Shown here piece by piece: positions 7,216-10,800 of a stretch of DNA of 10,800 nt. Source of the stretch: Euperipatoides rowelli. Taxonomy: Eukaryota > Onychophora > Udeonychophora > Euonychophora > Peripatopsidae. Made by a program: the position numbers and the translations under genes. The first letter of the stretch is position 1. The number at the start of each line of letters is the position of its first letter. Below the pieces are notes generated by a model. That model searched no databases, had not been told where the DNA came from, and worked only from the letters and a program-made list of their open reading frames with translations. The stretch lies in NCBI GenBank assembly GCA_003024985.2, contig PXIH01S0003427.1. One strand, given 5' to 3'.

Positions 7216-8068
7216 AAAGTTCAGCTAATCATAATGGGAAAAAAATAAAATAGTTCAATTAAAAATTCCAATTGTTGTATGATTGTTGCATAATTTCCAA
7301 TGGTTACTAGACTGTTAAGGTAAATTCCAGTGATGACAAACTACCAGGGTGTCATCTAATGTTGACCTACCATAGTAGAAATAAGTGATCAAACGGTCCA
7401 GGTGATTGTTACACAATCCGAAAACGGTCCCTTTTTGGGTGCCAACAAAAACAAATATTGTTACTTTAAGCCTCTTTTCCGGCAGTCAACTAAAGCAAAT
7501 CTTATTTGTTTGCTTTACAAGTATGAATGTCAGAACTCAAAACAAAGTCAACTGCTAGAACATGTATCTGTAAAAGGCAACCGTCTCAATCAGACTAGTA
7601 GAGAAATATACTAAGTAACACAAAAGCCAAAATAATAAGACAGAAACGTGGTCAGTAAATAAACTTATTTTATTCCAGACTGGAAAACATTATTGTAATA
7701 AAAGAAATCCTTATTACCAAATGACCGGTGATAATTAATACTGGGTGGTCAAAAATGGGTGGTCTGGCTCCTGCCAGTCTATGAACTATTTACAACATGA
7801 GATAAATTTGGCAGAAGTGGTGAGAGCCACTACAACCAAATTAGATAAATACAAAAGTAAGTTTTGAAATATAGGCCTTTACTAAAAATGAGGCACATAA
7901 ATAGTATCTATGAATAAATTAGCGTGATTTGCACATGCGAGTAAATTTATTGTTTTATGTAATGTTTAAAGGCTTTAGAATTGATCAGATTATATGATCA
8001 CGACATTCACTATTAAAAATAGTGAAGCCGCAATGAAACGTAAAGACTAAATTGAAATCAGTTATTCC
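7216..8068. other. Unassigned intergenic stretch
   Basis: No family was recognised. A 70-codon plus-strand frame at 7402-7614 has unremarkable composition and no motif, so it is not called a gene. AATAAA occurs at about 7657-7662 on the plus strand. The segment about 7300-7800 is less AT-rich than its flanks and could hide an old LTR or gene fragment, but I see no defining ends. Confidence 0.4.
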
Positions 8069-8993
8069 TTAACCTACGAGCGTGCGCGCTGTCGTAAATT
8101 TTACGACAAATTCATTTTTTTATAAAATGTGTATGTCTTCTATTCCTAAAACTAACTCCCCACTACAATATTGGTTGGTTTTTACCATGCACATAGCCGA
8201 TTTTATAGTTATTTTTTAGAATTATATGCAAAAAGACATCCAGACATAAATTTTACAACACATGCTCGCTGATATAATAATATTGAATTTCAGGAGCATA
8301 ATACAAATAATATAAAACATTTAGGAATAAACTTAATGTACCGTATATATTTTTAAAACCGGAATTTAATGCAGATTTCAAAAATCAAATCCAAAAAATT
8401 CTATCTCTAACGACAGAGAAATAGTAATGGAAAATGTAAGATAAACTAGCTTTTTTTTTTTTTTAATAGCCGACATCTAGAAAAAAAATCTGTGTTTGAA
8501 TTTTTTTTTCTTTATACTGTATATTAAAACTCCTGATAAAAATAGAACAAGAAATACTATTTAAGTTTTTTTCTATCTGTTATAGATTTTTAAATATTTA
8601 ACAATGTATTATCTAGACATACAGTAAATACAAACTTAATGAATGCCAACATTTAGAAAAATAAAATAATCATAAAAAATCTGTTTGTTGGAATTTTTTT
8701 CTTTATATATTAAAATTCCTTATAAAAAATAGAACAAGAAATACTATTTAAGTTTTTTTCTCTGTTATAGATTTTGAAATATTTAACAATATATTATTGA
8801 ACATATAGTAAATACAAGGTTATAATGAATGCCGACATTTAGAAAAATAATCGTAAAAAAATCCCTTTGTTGGAATTTGTTTTCCTTTATATATTAAAAT
8901 TCCTGATAAAAAATAGAACATAAATATGTGTAATAATTTCATTAGAATTCTATGAATCGTAAAAATTACGACACACGACCACTAGAAGGTTAA
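8069..8993. mobile_element. piggyBac-like non-autonomous element with TTAA target sites
   Basis: A 917-base interval (8073-8989) is bounded on both sides by TTAA (8069-8072 and 8990-8993). The left end reads CCTACGAGCGTGCGCGCTGT and then CGTAAATTTTACGA. The right end, read inward on the minus strand, is CCTTCTAGTGGTCGTGTGT and then CGTAATTTTTACGA, about 25 of 34 positions alike. TTAA duplication with CCY termini is the hallmark of the piggyBac superfamily. No transposase remains are visible, so it would depend on an enzyme from elsewhere. Just inside each end lies a near-palindrome of the form TCGTAA...TTACGA. The right half consists of a tandem repeat. Confidence 0.8.
8465..8921. repeat. Tandem repeat, about 2.5 copies of a 176-186 bp unit
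   Basis: The landmark GCCRACATYTAGAAAAA recurs at 8469, 8645 and 8831, giving spacings of 176 and 186. Each unit continues with a TCTGTKTTKGAATTTTT-like segment, CTTTATA, a TATTAAAAYTCCTKATAAAAA block, AGAACAAGAAATACTATTTAA and GTTATAGATTTT. The third unit is cut after about 90 bases, at ATAGAACA. The array lies wholly inside the piggyBac-like element, ending about 70 bases before its right end. Confidence 0.9.
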
Positions 8994-9246
8994 ATGCACA
9001 AATCAAAAATAAAGAGAAAAAAAAAGAATAAATTCAAACCTCATTTTATAATTCATTATAACCCCCTCTCCCCCCCCCCCACCCCAATAAAATTTGTGTA
9101 ACAAAGCTGTCTAAACAGACTATAATATAAAAATAAATTACAGAATCTTACAAAGTTCTGGAATTTTTTTACACCCCAGAGGAGTGGCAAAATTTTGGCA
9201 AACTTTACTATTTTTTAATAGAGCGGTGAAAAATATCAGTAGGCTA
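8994..9246. other. AT-rich flank with a C-run
   Basis: No gene was recognised. A 67-codon minus-strand frame at 9138-9341 is hydrophobic at random and has no motif. The stretch includes a C-rich tract. Confidence 0.4.
9062..9085. repeat. C-rich tract
   Basis: Five C, a short TCT interruption, eleven C (9070-9080), one A and four C in a row stand out in AT-rich DNA. The minus strand could form a G-quadruplex, although fewer than four well-separated G-runs are present unless the long run folds on itself. Confidence 0.75.
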
Positions 9247-9369
9247 CTAAAGTTTACAACTAGGATCAGCTTCACAAACTGGGAGATTGTTTCTAGTATA
9301 GTATTTTGCAAAGAACTTAGAAATGAGATCTTTATCCTCAATAATTAGTTTGTTAATTACTAGGGACAT
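9247..9369 (-). CDS. Small unrecognised ORF, perhaps a transposase fragment
   Basis: A minus-strand frame with ATG at 9367-9369 and TAG at 9247-9249 encodes 40 residues, including IEDKDLISKFFAKYYTRNNL then PVCEADPSCKL. After the stops the same frame gives PTDIFHRSIKK. The arrangement faintly recalls the N-terminal half of ZBED/hAT transposases ('la.fF...nlPF..vE...F'), but the match is weak and may be chance. Confidence 0.2.
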   Translation of the reverse strand: MSLVINKLIIEDKDLISKFFAKYYTRNNLPVCEADPSCKL

Positions 9370-9471
9370 GTGTTTTTCGTACTACAGATAAAACAAATTG
9401 CTTTATAACACTTTTTTTTTTAATTTCTTCATCAATTATTGCAATTAAATTAAGAAAATAGACTTAATCCT

Positions 9472-9705
9472 CACGACAAAACACGATATTCATAATATAA
9501 AACTAAATTCATAATATAAAACGAAATTAAATTAAATTACGGTACAATATTTTACTGTGTTATGCATAAGAAAGGGAATTTATATTTTACACGACAAAAC
9601 ACGAAATTCATAATATAAAACTAAATTCATAATATAAAACAAAATTCTTTTAAATTACAATACTGTAGGTATCATGCATAAGAAAGGGATATTTATATTT
9701 TATAA
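9472..9705. repeat. Direct duplication with a 118-bp period
   Basis: CACGACAAAACACGA occurs at 9472 and 9590. Both copies continue with a TTCATAATATAAAACTAAA block that is itself partly doubled within each unit, and both end with ATGCATAAGAAAGGGA and TTTATATTTTA. So there are two levels of repetition, about 118 bases and about 20 bases. Divergence lies mainly in the middle. Confidence 0.9.
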
Positions 9706-9797
9706 AAGTAAAAAAAAAAAATATGTTAACAAAATTTTAATTGAAACTATTTTAAAATTAAGATAAATAAACGATAAAAAGATGTGATCTTAGAATA

Positions 9798-9925
9798 TTT
9801 TTTTTAAATGTAACTTTATTAGCATAATTGTTCATAATTAATTAATCAAAAAATAGAATAAACAAAGGAAAAATTAATGGGACAAGGAACAAGGGCATAA
9901 CCAGAGATTAATCGAGGGAACTAGT
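9798..9925 (-). mobile_element. 3' end of a retroelement family, copy 2 (inverted)
   Basis: On the minus strand this reads ACTAGTTCCCTCG, then CTCTGGTTATGCCCTTGTTC, on to AATTATGCTAATAAAGTTAC and an A run ending near 9798. It is the same sequence as 3687-3826 in the opposite orientation. The AATAAA-type signal sits just before the A run, which sets the direction of transcription as minus. Confidence 0.65.
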
Positions 9926-10235
9926 GATCTTATAATTTTTACCTTTTCAAACTGTGTTTAATCTAGCCAATCTGACTGCTGTTTTCCTCCTCTCCCATAG
10001 GATACTTTCAATCATCAATGAATGAAAGTATCAACAGACCTAGCAGACAGGTACTTTGTTTTGATATAAACATATTAAGCAAACGTGTGAAAATAAAAAG
10101 TAAAAGATCACATGACAGTAATGTTTTCAAATACATTTTGCTACCATAGTATTGTTTATCTATCTCAGCTTTGTTTAAAATAGTTTTTAATCATTTAAAT
10201 TGAGGAGAAATAATACTAAGCAAAAATAATGCACT
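9926..10235. other. Spacer containing a splice-site-flanked small open exon candidate
   Basis: On the plus strand a strong pyrimidine tract TGTTTTCCTCCTCTCCCATAG ends at 10000 in AG (the last 19 bases are the acceptor-like part). Fifty bases later CAG|GTACTT forms a donor-like site at 10050/10051. In phase 2 the 50-base segment is open, including SSMNESINRPSRQ. The same segment contains a hairpin (GATACTTTCA at 10001-10010 with TGAAAGTATC at 10023-10032). No other exons are visible. Nothing else in the spacer is recognised. Confidence 0.25.
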
Positions 10236-10800
10236 TTTCATTTCATTTCATTTATTTGACAAAGTTTAGGTAAGATTTACCTGTACAGTAATCCTTACAT
10301 ACATAAGGAAGTGTCATGTTACAAAACAAATATATTTTACACATAAATAACAAATCAAAGAATCATTAAAAACATATCTTCCATGAGCTGAGTGAAATTC
10401 AGAAAAAGGAACAAAATTGGAAAACAAAACTCTAATCTCAAAGTATTACATCTATAAATAATCAACAAATAACATTCTCTCACTACACTTTCACTATTAT
10501 TAAAAAAAAACGAAAAGAAAAAAAAAACATCCACTTCCTCTCTGTCACTCAAAATATTCTCCAACAACTTTCCCATCCCTCTATGTATCTGGCGATCTAT
10601 TTCAGTTTCTTTAAATATTCATTTAATAAGACCCCAAAATTTTGTAAATTCTTATCAACCAACTCTTTAGGGTTATTCCAGATTTTTATGTTTCTTCTGA
10701 AAACAGATCTTAAAAATATAGGGTTTTTACTATAAGTCATTTTCAAACAGTATTTATGTCTTCTAGAATTTGATCTGGAATTAATTATAAAAAATCTATT
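10236..10800 (-). mobile_element. 3' end of a LINE with (ATGAA)n tail, running off the window
   Basis: The minus strand enters the window in an open LINE ORF2 C-terminus, which stops at 10597. It continues about 340 bases of 3' untranslated region and ends in TCAAATAAATGAAATGAAAT near 10240. AATAAA overlaps the start of a short ATGAA repeat tail, a common ending for jockey/CR1/I-type LINEs. No target duplication can be checked because the 5' end lies outside the window. Confidence 0.85.
10597..10800 (-). CDS. LINE ORF2 C-terminus (partial)
   Basis: 67 codons are open from the window edge to TAG at 10597-10599. The protein contains NSRSNSRRHKYCLK, PIFLRSVFRRNIKIWNNPKE and LVDKNLQNFGVLLNEYLKKL. 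This fits the non-LTR C-terminus 'tR......l......F..R.i.lWN.LP.elv...l..Fk..L..yL'. WNNP replaces the common WN.LP. The frame has no stop or frameshift within the window, so this copy may be the youngest LINE here. In a full element this follows endonuclease and reverse transcriptase domains. Confidence 0.85.
   Translation of the reverse strand, partial: NRFFIINSRSNSRRHKYCLKMTYSKNPIFLRSVFRRNIKIWNNPKELVDKNLQNFGVLLNEYLKKLK

Noticed and set aside
7402-7614. 70-codon plus-strand frame starting with ATG
   Set aside because: No recognisable motif, no promoter or splice context, and a length expected by chance at this scale.
9138-9341. 67-codon minus-strand frame
   Set aside because: Random hydrophobic composition. 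It overlaps another short frame that looks slightly more protein-like, and neither is supported.
10355-10576. 73-codon minus-strand frame
   Set aside because: It lies in the 3' untranslated region of the LINE, after its stop at 10597; the Phe-rich part is translated poly-T.
1-10800. CRISPR arrays, tRNA or rRNA genes, riboswitches, bacterial operons
   Set aside because: None seen by eye. The content is eukaryotic, and no evenly spaced identical repeats or cloverleaf-forming sequences were found.

Overview
This window looks like AT-rich nuclear DNA from an invertebrate animal, mostly intergenic and rich in repeats. The evidence is one clear eukaryotic gene (a YKT6-type R-SNARE), several decayed non-LTR retrotransposons (LINEs) and non-autonomous DNA transposons, splice-like and poly(A)-like signals, and no bacterial-style operons or ribosome binding sites. 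The SNARE protein reads as insect-like to me, but the species cannot be fixed from the sequence.

Layout: 1-1031 holds a hairpin, a decayed LINE 3' coding end (minus strand, 387-816) and an orphan hAT-like transposon end (to 1031). 1351-1630 is a small tandem/fold-back repeat cluster. 2463-3056 (minus) is a complete intronless YKT6 coding sequence with a likely 3' splice site in its 5' leader and a cluster of CCAAT, ETS-like and NRF1-like motifs upstream, which overlap a short unrecognised open frame (3244-3414, minus). 3687-3826 and 9798-9925 are two inverted copies of one retroelement 3' end. 3895-4722 is a second LINE relic.

5217-7215 is a third, longer LINE relic (minus). A 541-base fold-back transposon (5711-6251) sits inside it, with an imperfect 8-base target duplication. 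Removing the insert and one duplication copy rejoins a recognisable reverse-transcriptase C-terminal motif. 8069-8993 is a TTAA-flanked piggyBac-like non-autonomous element with a 2.5-copy tandem repeat of about 180 bases. 9472-9705 is a 118-base duplication. 10236-10800 is the 3' end of a fourth LINE with an open ORF end, running off the window.

The only gene likely to serve the host is YKT6. The rest is a layered record of transposition: the LINE relics all lie on the minus strand, and the fold-back element is younger than the LINE it interrupts. I found no convincing new multi-gene system. The most unusual items are the fold-back element with its threefold internal repeat, the satellite-bearing piggyBac-like element, and the intronless YKT6 with a leucine-ending CAAX box.
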